Positions 17,831 through 26,849 of a stretch of 64,000 bases of DNA are shown here, piece after piece. Both the position numbers and the translations under genes were made by a program. Within the stretch, counting starts at the first letter, position 1, and every line of letters begins with the position of its first letter. Where the stretch lies: contig NZ_VKKX01000011.1 in assembly GCF_008271655.1 (NCBI RefSeq), positions 248,001 to 312,000 on the forward strand, in the 5' to 3' direction. The notes beneath the pieces were generated by a model. It did no database searches. It was not told the origin of the DNA and was given only the letters and a program-made list of their open reading frames with translations. Source of the DNA: Gemmobacter caeruleus. Its GTDB lineage: Bacteria > Pseudomonadota > Alphaproteobacteria > Rhodobacterales > Rhodobacteraceae.

Positions 17831-18304
17831 ATGTCGATACACATTCCGCGATACTGGGTTGTCACCACCTCGGCCGATCATGCCCGGGTGGGGCAGGAGT
17901 TGGGCATGGTGCAGGCCTGCCATGGCAAATCCGCCCCGCTGCGCCGGATGCGGGCGGGCGATGGCGTGATGATCTATGCCCCGCGCGACCGCTTTGTCGG
18001 TGGCCGCCCCTTGCAGGCCTTTGTCGCCCTGGGCCTCGTGGCCGATGACCGGGGCTGGCAGGCAGACATGGCAGGCGGCTTTCGCCCGTTCCGCCGCGCG
18101 GTTCATTGATCGCCGGCGCGGATGGCGCCGATCCGGCCGCTGCTGCCGGTGCTCGACCTCACGCGCGGCGAGGCACAGTGGGGCATGGCCTTCCGCTTTG
18201 GCCTGCGCGCGCTGACCGAGGCGGATTTCACCCGCATCGCGGCGGCGATGGACAGCGCCGCGCCTCTGGGGCAGACTGGCGGGGCAAGTATGCGCGAGGC
18301 GTGA
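17831..18304 (+). pseudogene. EVE-domain protein interrupted by an in-frame stop
   Basis: Reading one frame through 17831-18304 gives a complete EVE-domain protein of about 157 codons, broken by a single TGA at 18107-18109. Upstream are YWVVTTSADH, HGKSAPLRRMRAGDGVMIY and FRPFRRAVH. Downstream, in the same frame, are APIRPLLPVLDLTRG and WGMAFRFGLRALTEADF, exactly the order seen in intact EVE proteins. TGG to TGA would explain it. The second part could restart at ATG 18122. EVE domains belong to the PUA/YTH-like group that recognises modified bases in DNA or RNA. It could be a pseudogene, a readthrough gene or a sequencing error. Confidence 0.8.
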
Positions 18305-18541
18305 ATGACCTTTCTTCTGATCCTGATCATTGGCGCGGCGGCGGGGTTTCTGGCCACCCGTTTCATGCGGGTTCAACTGGATGTGGTGACCACGGTCCTG
18401 CTGGGCATGGCGGGGGCGGCAGTGTCATGGATGGTGCTGCGGCTGGTGGCGCGGATCATGGGGTCGGGGCTGATGTTCATCGGCGCGATCCTGGGGGCCA
18501 TGGCCCTGATCTGGCTGTGGAAAACCACCTTCAGGCGCTGA
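18305..18541 (+). CDS. Small GlsB/YeaQ-like membrane protein
   Basis: A 78-aa protein with three hydrophobic, glycine-rich helices (LLILIIGAAAGFLATRF, VVTTVLLGMAGAAVSWMVL, FIGAILGAMALIWLW). The pattern resembles the GlsB/YeaQ/YmgE family, small membrane proteins linked to stress, though the typical N-terminal signature is weak. The ATG directly follows the stop of the EVE gene, so it shares that transcript. Its 3' end overlaps the convergent TetR gene by 11 bases. Confidence 0.7.
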   Translation: MTFLLILIIGAAAGFLATRFMRVQLDVVTTVLLGMAGAAVSWMVLRLVARIMGSGLMFIGAILGAMALIWLWKTTFRR

Positions 18542-19046
18542 ACCGGCGCAGCGCGTCCTTCAGCCGGAACGCCTTGCCCCCGGCGGGATGCCAGAGCATC
18601 TGGCCCTGCCAGGCGGCAAACAGCAGCGCCGCGATGTCCCGCCCCTTGTCGCCGCCCCCCAGCCGCAAGGCCAGCGCGGCCTCCACCCGGGCGCGCCAGT
18701 TCGCGGCGCGTTCGCGCAGCGCGGGGTCGCGGAAATCGGCGGCCAGCAATGCCAGGTCGGGCGCCTCGGGCCCAAGCGTCTTGAGCAGCGCCAGCGCGCC
18801 CTTGGCGCCAAGCGGCGCCTCGGCCTCGGCCTCGGTGGTGCGGGCCTCGATCGCGGCCCAGGCGGCGTGCAATGCGGCGCTCACCATGGCATCGCGGCTG
18901 CCAAAACGCTGCACCAGCGTCGGCGGCGCCAGCCCGGTCGCCTGCGCGACAGTGGCAAAGGACACCGCCTTGTCGCCGCCGGCGGCCAGCAGGCGGCGGG
19001 TCTCGGCAAAGACGGTCAGGTCAGGGATAATCCTCGGGCGCGGCAT
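18531..19046 (-). CDS. TetR-like transcriptional regulator
   Basis: A 171-aa protein. Residues about 8-55 form a TetR-type helix-turn-helix (AVSFATVAQATGLAPPTLVQRFGSRDAMVSAAL). The rest is an Ala/Leu-rich helical ligand-binding part with no clear family. The ligand is unknown. Nearest candidate targets are the TRIC-type channel gene (same strand, downstream of another promoter) or the convergent small membrane protein. No clear operator was found in the 39 bases between this gene and the channel gene. Confidence 0.82.
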   Translation of the reverse strand: MPRPRIIPDLTVFAETRRLLAAGGDKAVSFATVAQATGLAPPTLVQRFGSRDAMVSAALHAAWAAIEARTTEAEAEAPLGAKGALALLKTLGPEAPDLALLAADFRDPALRERAANWRARVEAALALRLGGGDKGRDIAALLFAAWQGQMLWHPAGGKAFRLKDALRRFSA

Positions 19047-19085
19047 TCCCCATTTGTAGCGGGTTCTGCGGCGACGGAAAGGGGG

Positions 19086-19712
19086 TCAGCGACGTCCGTC
19101 GCGCGGCGGGCGCGCGCGATAGACCGGCAGCCGCCAGCCAAAGGCGACCGACCCCGCGCGCAGGCCAAAGGTCACCGCCGCGCAGGCCAGAAGCGCGCCG
19201 CCCTGGCCCGCTTCTTCCAGCAGCACGGCGGCCAGCGCGCCGGCAAAGGCGGCGGTGACATAGATCTCGCCCGCCTTCAGCACCAGCGGCACCTCGTTGC
19301 AGACCACATCGCGCATCAGGCCGCCCAGACAGCCCGTCGCCATGCCCATGACCAGCACCACCGGCCAGCCCAGCCCCGCGGCCAGCGCCACGCCCACGCC
19401 GGCGGGCACCGCCACGGCCAGCGCGCAGGCATCCAGCCACAAAAGCGTGCGATACCGGCTCTCCAGACGCGGCGCCCAGAAAAACACGAGGATCGCCGCC
19501 GCCCCCGCCACCGCCAGGTAGGCGGGCTGGCCGATCCAGAACACCGGATCGCGGTTGATCAGCACATCGCGCACCGTGCCGCCGCCGACGGCGGTCAGGC
19601 AGGCGATGAAGACGAAACCCACGATATCCAGCTGCGCCCGGCTGGCCACCAGCGCGCCGGTCAGCGCGAAAACCGCGACGGATGCGTAATCGAGCGCGGA
19701 AAGCAGCGTCAT
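19086..19712 (-). CDS. TRIC-type (UPF0126/YicG) cation channel family protein
   Basis: A 208-aa membrane protein made of two repeated three-helix units plus one further helix. Each unit has the family glycine motif: TAVGGGTVRDVLI in the first and GCLGGLMRDVVCNEVP in the second. Prokaryotic TRIC homologues conduct potassium; the physiological role is unclear. The start is the ATG with AAGG eight bases upstream. That start and ribosome site lie inside a 22-bp sequence identical to the end of rnhA, 32 bp away, evidence that a local duplication created the present start. Confidence 0.88.
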   Translation of the reverse strand: MTLLSALDYASVAVFALTGALVASRAQLDIVGFVFIACLTAVGGGTVRDVLINRDPVFWIGQPAYLAVAGAAAILVFFWAPRLESRYRTLLWLDACALAVAVPAGVGVALAAGLGWPVVLVMGMATGCLGGLMRDVVCNEVPLVLKAGEIYVTAAFAGALAAVLLEEAGQGGALLACAAVTFGLRAGSVAFGWRLPVYRARPPRDGRR

Positions 19713-19762
19713 GCCGCGCCCTTTTTCTTGCCCGGCGCGCTCATGCCGCGCCCTTTTTCTTG
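19709..19762. repeat. 22-bp tandem duplication at the rnhA/channel-gene junction
   Basis: Bases 19709-19730 and 19741-19762 are identical over 22 bp with a 32-bp period. On the minus strand each copy ends GCGGCATGA. In the upstream copy TGA is the rnhA stop; in the downstream copy ATG is the start of the channel gene. The simplest reading is that an ATGA overlap was duplicated and now serves the two genes separately. Confidence 0.8.
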
Positions 19763-20205
19763 AACGGGGCCATCCCCTCGCGCGCCAACTCGTCGGCGCG
19801 TTCGTTCTCGGCATGACCGGCATGGCCCTTGATCCATTTCCAGATCACGCGGTGGCGCGCCTGCGCCGCATCCAGCCGCTGCCACAGATCGACATTCTTG
19901 ACCGGCTTGCGGTCGGCGGTGCGCCAGCCATTGCGCTTCCAGCCATGGATCCAGCCGGTCACGCCGTTCTTCACATAGGCGCTGTCGGTGACCACGGTGA
20001 TGTCCGAGGCGCGGCTCAGCGCCTCCAGCGCAGAGATGGCGGCCAGCAGCTCCATCCGGTTATTGGTCGTGTCGGCCTCGCCGCCGTTCAGCGTGCGCTC
20101 CTTCACCACCGCGTCGCCCTCGCGCGCCAGCAGCAGCACCCCCCAGCCCCCCGGGCCGGGATTGCCGGAACAGGCGCCGTCAGTATAGGCGAAAAGCTCG
20201 GGCAT
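19741..20205 (-). CDS. rnhA: Ribonuclease HI
   Basis: Cuts the RNA strand of RNA-DNA hybrids; 154 aa, standard length. The four acidic active-site residues are in place: Asp9 in [15 protein letters not shown], Glu in NNRMELLAA, Asp in TDSAYVKNG and Asp in ERADELA. The basic handle [11 protein letters not shown], used for hybrid binding, is complete. The C-terminus ends KKKGAA, and that stretch is part of a local duplication. The start is the ATG before PELFAYTDG. Confidence 0.96.
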   Translation of the reverse strand: MPELFAYTDGACSGNPGPGGWGVLLLAREGDAVVKERTLNGGEADTTNNRMELLAAISALEALSRASDITVVTDSAYVKNGVTGWIHGWKRNGWRTADRKPVKNVDLWQRLDAAQARHRVIWKWIKGHAGHAENERADELAREGMAPFKKKGAA

Positions 20206-20234
20206 GGTCGCTCCCTTCCAGTCTCGCCCGCGCT

Positions 20235-20663
20235 TTACAGCGCCGAGCCGAGCGATACCAGCACAACCACCGACATCAGCGCCCGCAACCGCATCCACCA
20301 GCCCGGCGCCAGCCCCTCGTTCCAGAACCAGAAATCCAGTGCCAAAAGCGCGATATAGGCCGCCAGCAGCAATTCGATGCGAAAGCTGTGCAGGGGCAGC
20401 AGCGCGGTGGCCGCGAACAAGGCGGGCAGCGTGGCCAGCGTATAGGCCAGCACCGCCTCCGCCCCCTCGGCGCGGGTGGCGAAACCCCATAGAACCCCCG
20501 CCAGAAAACACAGCATCACTGTGCCGTAATGCACCAGCAGCCAGTTATCCGCCGCCAGCGCGTTCAGCGCGGCATCCTCGGTCGTCCAGCGCGCCAGCGA
20601 CGCGCCGGCCAGAAAGGGCACCACCGCCAGGATGCCGCAGATCGCCGCGATCCGGGGGATCAT
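20235..20663 (-). CDS. DUF3429-family membrane protein
   Basis: A 142-aa protein with about four hydrophobic helices. The [17 protein letters not shown] block is the recognisable part of the DUF3429 family, a group of small membrane proteins without a known role. Its ATG overlaps the stop of the LysE-type gene upstream (ATGA), and rnhA follows 29 bases later on the same strand, so it is the middle of a short run. Confidence 0.8.
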   Translation of the reverse strand: MIPRIAAICGILAVVPFLAGASLARWTTEDAALNALAADNWLLVHYGTVMLCFLAGVLWGFATRAEGAEAVLAYTLATLPALFAATALLPLHSFRIELLLAAYIALLALDFWFWNEGLAPGWWMRLRALMSVVVLVSLGSAL

Positions 20664-21277
20664 GCCGCGCGCTCCAGCGCAAGGCGCAGCCCAAGCGCCG
20701 CGAAAGAGGCGGCAAAGGCGCGGCGCAGCCAGGTCATCACCCGCTCTGACCCCAGCAGCGCCCGCCGTCCCGAGGCCGCCAGCCCCGCATAGATCACGAA
20801 GGTCAGAAAGGTCATCGCGGCGAAGGCCAGACCAAGTTCCGCCATCTGCGCCACCGTCGCCCCCTGGCTGGGCAGGAATTGCGGCAGGAAGGCCACGAAG
20901 AACAGCGGCAGCTTGGGGTTGAGGATATTGAGCAACACCCCGCGCCACACCACCTGCCCGACCGGCGCGGGCGCCGCAGGCGCGATGTCAAGGCCGCCGC
21001 GCCCCTTCAGCACAGCCCAGGCCATCCAGAGCAGATAGGCGACCCCGGCATATTTGACCGTCTGGAACAGCAGCGCGCTGGCCAGCAGCACGGCGGCCAG
21101 TCCCGCCAGCGCCACGACCATATGCAGGATGGTGGCCAGCGTGCAGCCTAGTGCCGCCCAGAGCCCGGCGCGAAAGCCGCCCCCCAGCGTCATCGACAGG
21201 GTATAGACCACGCCGATCCCCGGCGAGATGCAGACGATGAAGGCGGTCAGCAGGAATTCGGGCGATAGCGACGACAT
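20660..21277 (-). CDS. LysE/RhtB-family amino acid exporter
   Basis: A 205-aa inner-membrane exporter with six hydrophobic segments. The family signature is the N-terminal CISPGIGVVYTLSMTLGGGFRAGLWAALGC (proline-glycine loop after helix 1) and the central NILNPKLPLFFVAFLPQF. The substrate is likely an amino acid or derivative and cannot be narrowed down. The start is the ATG nine codons inside the longest frame, with AAGGTG upstream. It is the first gene of a LysE-DUF3429-rnhA-channel run. Confidence 0.9.
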   Translation of the reverse strand: MSSLSPEFLLTAFIVCISPGIGVVYTLSMTLGGGFRAGLWAALGCTLATILHMVVALAGLAAVLLASALLFQTVKYAGVAYLLWMAWAVLKGRGGLDIAPAAPAPVGQVVWRGVLLNILNPKLPLFFVAFLPQFLPSQGATVAQMAELGLAFAAMTFLTFVIYAGLAASGRRALLGSERVMTWLRRAFAASFAALGLRLALERAA

Positions 21278-21389
21278 GGGGCACCTTGGCAAGCGGACAT
21301 TCAAGCCTAGGCCAGTTTCCCCTGGTGCCGCAAGCGGGCTTCCTGACCGGCGCCCCCTTCATCTGTTCCCAAATATCCTGCGGGGAGGT

Positions 21390-21414
21390 CCGGAGGGGTG
21401 CAAAACCCCTCCGG
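21390..21414. terminator. Hairpin terminator downstream of ispH
   Basis: Perfect 9-bp stem CCGGAGGGG/CCCCTCCGG (21390-21398 with 21406-21414) and loop TGCAAAA. It lies 33 bases after the ispH stop on the minus strand. No T-run follows. It lies next to an AAATATCCTGCGGGG element resembling a sequence after pckA. Confidence 0.6.
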
Positions 21415-21446
21415 GGGTGCCGCCCGCGCGCGCTGTCCGGGCTGCG

Positions 21447-22403
21447 CTATTGCGCGGCGCGCAGGATGCGCGGCACCTTGAATTCCACGTCCTCGGTCGC
21501 GGTCTCGACCCGCTCCACCCTGGTGTCGAACCGCGCGCGGAAGGCGTCGATGACCTCGTTCACCAGCACTTCGGGCGCGCTGGCGCCGGCGGTGATGCCC
21601 ACGGCGCGGATGCCCTCCAGCGCGCGCCAGTCGATATCGGTGGCCCGCTGCACCAGTTGCGCATAGGCGCAGCCATTGGCGCGGCCCACCTCGACCAGAC
21701 GGCGCGAATTCGAGGAATTGGGCGCCCCGATCACCAGCAGTGCGTCGATCCGCCCGGCAATCGCCTTGACCGCCGCCTGGCGGTTGGTGGTGGCATAGCA
21801 GATGTCTTCCTTGTGCGGCCCGACGATCGCGGGAAAGCGCGCCTTCAGCGCGGCGACGATATCCGCGGTGTCATCGACCGACAGCGTGGTCTGGGTGATG
21901 AAGGCAAGCTGCGCCGGATCGCGCGGCGTCACCCGCGCCACATCGGCGACGGTTTCCACCAGCAGCACCTCGCCCGCCGGCAATTGCCCCATCGTGCCGA
22001 TGGTTTCGGGGTGGCCGGCATGGCCGATCATCACCATCTGCAAGCCGTTCTCGGAATGGCGCTCGGCCTCGATATGCACCTTGCTGACCAAGGGGCAGGT
22101 CGCATCGACAAAGACCATGCGCCGCGCCTCGGCCGCCGCCGGCACCGATTTCGGCACGCCATGGGCGGAAAAGATCACCGGGCGGTCGTCGGGCACCTCG
22201 TCCAGTTCCTCGACAAAGACCGCGCCCTGCGCCTTGAGCCCGTCCACGACGAATTTGTTATGCACGATCTCGTGCCGCACATAGACCGGCGCGCCCCATT
22301 TCTGGATCGCCATTTCCACGATCTTGATCGCGCGGTCCACGCCGGCGCAAAAGCCGCGCGGTGCGGCGAGATACAGGGTCAGGGGGGGAAGGGGTTGGGT
22401 CAT
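21447..22403 (-). CDS. ispH: 4-hydroxy-3-methylbut-2-enyl diphosphate reductase
   Basis: Last enzyme of the MEP isoprenoid pathway, an iron-sulfur protein of 318 aa that makes IPP and DMAPP. The three cluster cysteines are visible: Cys19 in [12 protein letters not shown], the one in [12 protein letters not shown] and the one in [11 protein letters not shown]. The catalytic glutamate region [10 protein letters not shown] and the phosphate-binding SSNSRRL block are also present. The start is the ATG before [16 protein letters not shown]. The YqaA-like gene ends 43 bases upstream on the same strand. Confidence 0.97.
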   Translation of the reverse strand: MTQPLPPLTLYLAAPRGFCAGVDRAIKIVEMAIQKWGAPVYVRHEIVHNKFVVDGLKAQGAVFVEELDEVPDDRPVIFSAHGVPKSVPAAAEARRMVFVDATCPLVSKVHIEAERHSENGLQMVMIGHAGHPETIGTMGQLPAGEVLLVETVADVARVTPRDPAQLAFITQTTLSVDDTADIVAALKARFPAIVGPHKEDICYATTNRQAAVKAIAGRIDALLVIGAPNSSNSRRLVEVGRANGCAYAQLVQRATDIDWRALEGIRAVGITAGASAPEVLVNEVIDAFRARFDTRVERVETATEDVEFKVPRILRAAQ

Positions 22404-22446
22404 CGGGGCCTCGTTCGCGTGGCCCAGAGGTAGTGCCTCGGGCCGG

Positions 22447-22884
22447 TCACGTCCAGAGCCAAGCGGCCGCGCCCGAGGTGACGGCCGCCAGCACGGCATA
22501 GCGCGCGGTTTTCGCAAAGCCCACGATGGCCGCGAATTGCCACAGCGGCACATGCAGCGCGCCGGCGATGAAGCAGATTACGTCCCCCAGCGGCGCCCAG
22601 CTGAGCAGAAGGCTCCATTTGCCCCAGCGGCCAAACAGCGCCTCGGCCCGGGCGAGGCTGGCCTCGGCGGCGGCAAAGCACCCCTCCAGCCCGCGCAGGC
22701 CCCGGCCCATGGCCCAGGTGACGACCGACCCGGCGGTATTGGCCAGACCCGCGACCGCGACCAGCAGCCAGACCGGCGCGGCGCCGGCGAGTTGCAGGGC
22801 GACAAAAACCGCCTCCGACTGCATGGGAAGCGGCGTCGCGGCCAGAAAGGCCGCCGAGGCAAGACCGATCAGCGCGGCCAGCAT
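22447..22884 (-). CDS. YqaA-like (DedA/VTT family) membrane protein
   Basis: A 145-aa membrane protein with about four helices. The VTT/DedA-type features are the N-terminal re-entrant part with [34 protein letters not shown], and the loop [22 protein letters not shown]. Members of this superfamily translocate lipids or support the membrane potential; the YqaA branch is uncharacterised. It lies between ispH and the NYN-domain gene on the same strand, with gaps of 43 and 54 bases. Confidence 0.82.
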   Translation of the reverse strand: MLAALIGLASAAFLAATPLPMQSEAVFVALQLAGAAPVWLLVAVAGLANTAGSVVTWAMGRGLRGLEGCFAAAEASLARAEALFGRWGKWSLLLSWAPLGDVICFIAGALHVPLWQFAAIVGFAKTARYAVLAAVTSGAAAWLWT

Positions 22885-22938
22885 CAGTCCCGCGCGACCC
22901 TGGCGCGGGCAAGGGGCGATCCGGCCCCGGGGCGGCCC

Positions 22939-23517
22939 TTACTTCGCATGAACCTGCGGTGCGGCCTCATCGCGCTCGGGGCGCGGTTCGCGGGGCGGGC
23001 GGCCGATGACTTCGCGCAGCTCGTCCAGTTCGATGAAGTTGTCGGCCTGACGGCGCAGCTCGTCCGCGATCATCGGCGGCTGGCTGCGGATGGTCGAGAC
23101 GACCGAGACGCGCACGCCCTGACGTTGCAGGCTTTCCACCAGCGGCCGGAAATCGCCATCGCCCGAGAACAGCACGATATGATCCAGACGCGGCGCCAGT
23201 TCCATGGCGTTCACCGTCAGTTCGATATCCATGTTGCCTTTGACCTTACGGCGGCCCTGGCTGTCGGTATATTCCTTGGCCGGCTTGGTCACCATGGTAA
23301 AGCCATTGTAATGCAGCCAGTCAACCAGAGGACGAATCGGCGAGTAATCGTCGTTTTCAAGCAGAGCGGTGTAATAGAAAGCGCGCAAAAGTTTGCCGCG
23401 GCGCATGAACTCCTGACGCAGCAGCTTGTAATCGATATCGAAGCCGAGTGCTTTTGCTGCTGCGTAAAGGTTGGAACCGTCGATGAACAGCGCGAGCCGT
23501 TCGTCCTTGTAAAACAT
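22939..23517 (-). CDS. NYN-domain (LabA/DUF88) protein, probable PIN-like nuclease
   Basis: A 192-aa protein with a LabA-type NYN domain. Conserved acidic residues appear in FIDGSNLY (Asp13), GNMDIELTVNAM and FSGDGDFRPLVESL, the set expected for a magnesium-dependent PIN-like ribonuclease. Residues after about 165 form a charged Pro/Arg/Glu tail. The start is the ATG with GAGGGG seven bases upstream; a further upstream start has no ribosome site. It is divergent from folK across 141 bases. The RNA substrate is unknown. Confidence 0.88.
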   Translation of the reverse strand: MFYKDERLALFIDGSNLYAAAKALGFDIDYKLLRQEFMRRGKLLRAFYYTALLENDDYSPIRPLVDWLHYNGFTMVTKPAKEYTDSQGRRKVKGNMDIELTVNAMELAPRLDHIVLFSGDGDFRPLVESLQRQGVRVSVVSTIRSQPPMIADELRRQADNFIELDELREVIGRPPREPRPERDEAAPQVHAK

Positions 23518-23658
23518 AACACATCCCCTCAAATTCCGATCCGCACCTGTCGCGGCGGGAGTGGTGGCCCCCTTTTTGCCAAACCGGTTACGGAAGGCCG
23601 TTGGATATCAATCTGCTGACAATGAACACAACCCCTACTTTGGAGAGTGCCACCTTCG

Positions 23659-24228
23659 ATGAGCGCTGGAAATCCCCTACTTGTCGCCTTGGGCGCGAAT
23701 TTGCCGCATGACGGGCAGGCACCCGCCGACGTGTTGCGGCTGGCGGTGCAGGCCCTGGCCGCAGAGGGGCTACTCCCGCTGCGGATGAGCAGAATATATG
23801 TCACGCCCTGCTTTCCCGCAGGGGCCGGTCCCGATTATGTGAACGCTGCGGCGGTGCTGGCGGATGACGGGCGCGGGCCCGAGGCGGTTCTGGCCGCGCT
23901 TCATGCGGTCGAGGCGCGGTTTGGCCGGGCGCGGCAGGCCCGCTGGGCGGGGCGGACGCTCGACCTCGACCTGCTGGCGGCGGGCGCGCGGGTCTTGCCC
24001 GATTTGGCGGGATACGCTGCCTGGCGCGACTTGCCGCCCGACCGGCAGGCGCAAGAGGCGCCCGACCGGCTGATCATGCCGCATCCGCGCCTGCAAGACC
24101 GCGCCTTCGTGCTGGTGCCGCTGGCCGAAGTGGCGCCCGACTGGCGCCATCCGGTGCTGGGGCAGACCGTGGCAGAGCTGCTGGCCGCGCTGCCGGCGGC
24201 GGATGTGGCGGCGGTCAAACCCCTGTGA
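23659..24228 (+). CDS. folK: 2-amino-4-hydroxy-6-hydroxymethyldihydropteridine pyrophosphokinase
   Basis: Folate-pathway kinase (HPPK) of 189 aa that pyrophosphorylates the pterin from ATP. Family blocks are [10 protein letters not shown] at the start, [25 protein letters not shown] with the metal-binding aspartates, and [23 protein letters not shown]. The ATG at 23659 is preferred over a GTG four codons earlier, because GGAGAG lies at a workable distance only from the ATG. It starts the plus-strand run that continues into rpoZ. Confidence 0.93.
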   Translation: MSAGNPLLVALGANLPHDGQAPADVLRLAVQALAAEGLLPLRMSRIYVTPCFPAGAGPDYVNAAAVLADDGRGPEAVLAALHAVEARFGRARQARWAGRTLDLDLLAAGARVLPDLAGYAAWRDLPPDRQAQEAPDRLIMPHPRLQDRAFVLVPLAEVAPDWRHPVLGQTVAELLAALPAADVAAVKPL

Positions 24229-24328
24229 ACGGTGCCGCTGCGGCGCTTGCAACGGATTCCGCCCTTGTCAAGCCTCTTGTCGGGCGTTAGAGAGGCGTTT
24301 CCATGCCCATCCACCACTGGAGTATCCC

Positions 24329-24688
24329 ATGGCCCGCGTGACGGTCGAAGATTGCGTTGACAAGGTGCCCAACCGTTTCGAACTGGTGATGCTTGCCGCC
24401 CATCGTGCGCGCGAGATCGCTTCGGGTTCGGCCCTGACGGTGGACCGTGACAACGACAAGAACCCGGTCGTCGCCCTGCGCGAGATCGCCGAGGAAAGCC
24501 AGTCCACCGATGTCCTGCGCGAGCGGATGATCGAAAGCTACCAGACGCAGATCGAGGTGGACGAACCCGAGGAAGACCAGATGGCGCTTCTGATGGGCAA
24601 TGGCGATGCGGTGGACCGGCCGGCGACCGACGACATGTCGGAAGAAAAGCTGCTGCGCGCGCTGATGGAAGCACAGGGCGACCGCTAA
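24329..24688 (+). CDS. rpoZ: RNA polymerase omega subunit
   Basis: Small subunit of RNA polymerase, 119 aa, which helps assemble the beta-prime subunit and, in proteobacteria, forms one ppGpp site. The N-terminus [30 protein letters not shown] and [13 protein letters not shown] are diagnostic. The C-terminal half is acidic and variable. A CTGGAG ribosome site precedes the ATG. It lies 18 bases before rsh, the usual omega-(p)ppGpp synthetase pairing. Confidence 0.96.
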   Translation: MARVTVEDCVDKVPNRFELVMLAAHRAREIASGSALTVDRDNDKNPVVALREIAEESQSTDVLRERMIESYQTQIEVDEPEEDQMALLMGNGDAVDRPATDDMSEEKLLRALMEAQGDR

Positions 24689-24706
24689 GGCGGCAGGCGG
24701 CGGGGA

Positions 24707-26824
24707 ATGATCGACGTCGAAGACCTCGTCGCCCTTGTTCGCAATTACAACCCGCGAACCAATGCAGACCTGATTCGTCGGGCCTATGCCTATGGCAAGC
24801 AGATGCATGAGGGGCAGTTCCGCAAATCGGGCGAGCCCTATTTCACGCATCCTGTCGCGGTGGCGGCGATCCTGACCGAACAGCGGCTTGATGACGCGAC
24901 GCTGGTCACCGCGCTGCTGCATGACACGATCGAGGATACCAAGGCCAATTACTCTGACGTTGCCCGCGAATTCGGCGAGGAGGTGGCGGAGCTGGTCGAT
25001 GGGGTCACCAAGCTGACCAACCTTCAGCTCACCTCCACCGAATCGAAGCAGGCGGAGAACTTCCGCAAGCTGTTCGTCGCGATGTCGAAAGACCTACGGG
25101 TCATTCTGGTCAAGCTGGCCGACCGGCTGCACAACATGCGCACGATCAAGTCGATGCGCCCGGAAAAGCAGGCCCAGAAGGCCCGCGAGACGATGGAGAT
25201 CTATGCGCCGCTGGCCGGCCGCATGGGGATGCAGTGGATGCGCGAGGAGCTGGAGGATCTGGCCTTCCGCGTGCTGAACCCCGAGGCGCGCAATTCCATC
25301 ATCCGCCGCTTCATCACGCTGCAACGCGAGGCGGGCGATGTGGTCCACAAGATCACCGCCGACATCCGGCACGAGCTGGAAAAGGCCGGGATCGACGCCG
25401 ATGTCTATGGCCGCGCGAAAAAGCCCTACAGCGTCTGGCGCAAGATGCAGGAAAAGGATCTGGCCTTTTCGCGCCTGTCCGACATCTACGGCTTTCGCGT
25501 GATCACCGCCAATGTCGCCGATTGCTACCGCGTGCTGGGGGTGATCCATCAACGCTGGCGGGCGGTGCCGGGGCGGTTCAAGGATTACATCAGCCAGCCG
25601 AAATCGAACGGCTATCGGTCGATCCACACCACCGTTTCGGGGCGCGACGGCAAGCGGGTGGAGGTGCAGGTGCGCACCCGCCAGATGCATGAGGTGAACG
25701 AATCCGGCGTCGCGGCGCATTGGTCCTATCGCGAGGGCGTGCGGGTGCAGAACCCCTTTGCCATCGACCCGGCCAAATGGCTGAGCAGTCTGAACGAAAG
25801 GCTGGGCGACGAAGATACCGACGACTTCATGGAGAATGTGAAGCTGGAAATGTACACCGATCAGGTGTTCTGCTTCACCCCCAAGGGCGATGTGATCCAG
25901 TTGCCGCGCGGCGCGACGCCGCTGGATTTCGCCTATGCGATCCATACCCGCATCGGCAATTCCACCGTTTCGGCCAAGGTCGATGGCATTCGCGTGCCGC
26001 TCTGGACCCGGCTGAAGAACGGCCAGTCGATCGAGATCATCACGGCCGAAGGCCAGCGCCCGCAGGCGAGCTGGGTGGATATCGTGGTGACCGGGCGCGC
26101 CAAGGCCGCGATCCGGCGCAGCCTGCGCGAGGAGGACCGGGGCCGCTTCATCAAGCTGGGGCAGGAACTGGCCCGCGCGGCCTTTGATCACGCCGGCAAG
26201 AAGGCCAGCGACAAGGCGCTGCGCACCGCCGCGCGCATGCTGGGCCTGCCCGACGAGATGGAGTTGCTGGCCCAGCTCGGCTCGGCCGAACTGAACGCCC
26301 GCAAGATCATCGAGACGCTTTACCCGGAATTGCAGGTCGGCCTGCCCGAGGTGGTGGATGCGCAGCGCCCGGTTCTGGGTCTGACGGCCGAACAGCATTT
26401 CAGCCGCGCGCCCTGCTGCCAGCCCGTGCCGGGCGAGCGGATCGTGGGCATCACCCATCGCGGAAAGGGCGTGGTCGCCCATGCGATCGACTGCCCCGCG
26501 CTGGCCGAATACGAGGAACAGCCCGAACGCTGGGTCGATCTGCGCTGGCAGGCCGGGCAGCACGCCGCCGTGCATACGGTGAGCCTGATGCTGACCATTT
26601 CCAACGATGCGGGGGTGCTGGGGCGGATCTGCACCTTGATCGGCGAGCAGAAGGCCAATATCTCGAACCTGAATTTCGTCGATCGCAAGCCAGACTTTTA
26701 CAAACTGGTGATTGATGTCGATCTGCGGGATCTGGAGCATCTGCATCTGGTCATGACGGCGCTTGAGGCGGAAACCGATGTGGCGCAGATTGCGCGCCAT
26801 CGTGACCTGAGCCGCAAGCCCTGA
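24707..26824 (+). CDS. rsh: Bifunctional (p)ppGpp synthetase/hydrolase (Rsh)
   Basis: Stringent-response enzyme of 705 aa. Order: HD hydrolase domain (His48, and His72-Asp73 in LLHDTIEDT), the RelA/SpoT synthetase domain around residues 235-345 (YGFRVITANV, SNGYRSIHTTV), a TGS domain near 385-445 (VFCFTPKGDVIQLPRGATPLDFAYAIHTRIG) and a C-terminal ACT domain (VSLMLTISNDAGVLGRI). An intact HD motif means the enzyme can degrade as well as make the alarmone, as expected of the single Rsh of alphaproteobacteria. It follows rpoZ closely. Confidence 0.96.
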   Translation: MIDVEDLVALVRNYNPRTNADLIRRAYAYGKQMHEGQFRKSGEPYFTHPVAVAAILTEQRLDDATLVTALLHDTIEDTKANYSDVAREFGEEVAELVDGVTKLTNLQLTSTESKQAENFRKLFVAMSKDLRVILVKLADRLHNMRTIKSMRPEKQAQKARETMEIYAPLAGRMGMQWMREELEDLAFRVLNPEARNSIIRRFITLQREAGDVVHKITADIRHELEKAGIDADVYGRAKKPYSVWRKMQEKDLAFSRLSDIYGFRVITANVADCYRVLGVIHQRWRAVPGRFKDYISQPKSNGYRSIHTTVSGRDGKRVEVQVRTRQMHEVNESGVAAHWSYREGVRVQNPFAIDPAKWLSSLNERLGDEDTDDFMENVKLEMYTDQVFCFTPKGDVIQLPRGATPLDFAYAIHTRIGNSTVSAKVDGIRVPLWTRLKNGQSIEIITAEGQRPQASWVDIVVTGRAKAAIRRSLREEDRGRFIKLGQELARAAFDHAGKKASDKALRTAARMLGLPDEMELLAQLGSAELNARKIIETLYPELQVGLPEVVDAQRPVLGLTAEQHFSRAPCCQPVPGERIVGITHRGKGVVAHAIDCPALAEYEEQPERWVDLRWQAGQHAAVHTVSLMLTISNDAGVLGRICTLIGEQKANISNLNFVDRKPDFYKLVIDVDLRDLEHLHLVMTALEAETDVAQIARHRDLSRKP

Positions 26825-26849
26825 TCGCGGCCTGTCTGGGAAGAACGAC

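Noticed and set aside
18106-19059. Long frames across the EVE gene, the small membrane protein and the TetR gene
   Set aside because: They are shadow frames rich in Arg/Gly/Ala; the real genes explain the sequence.
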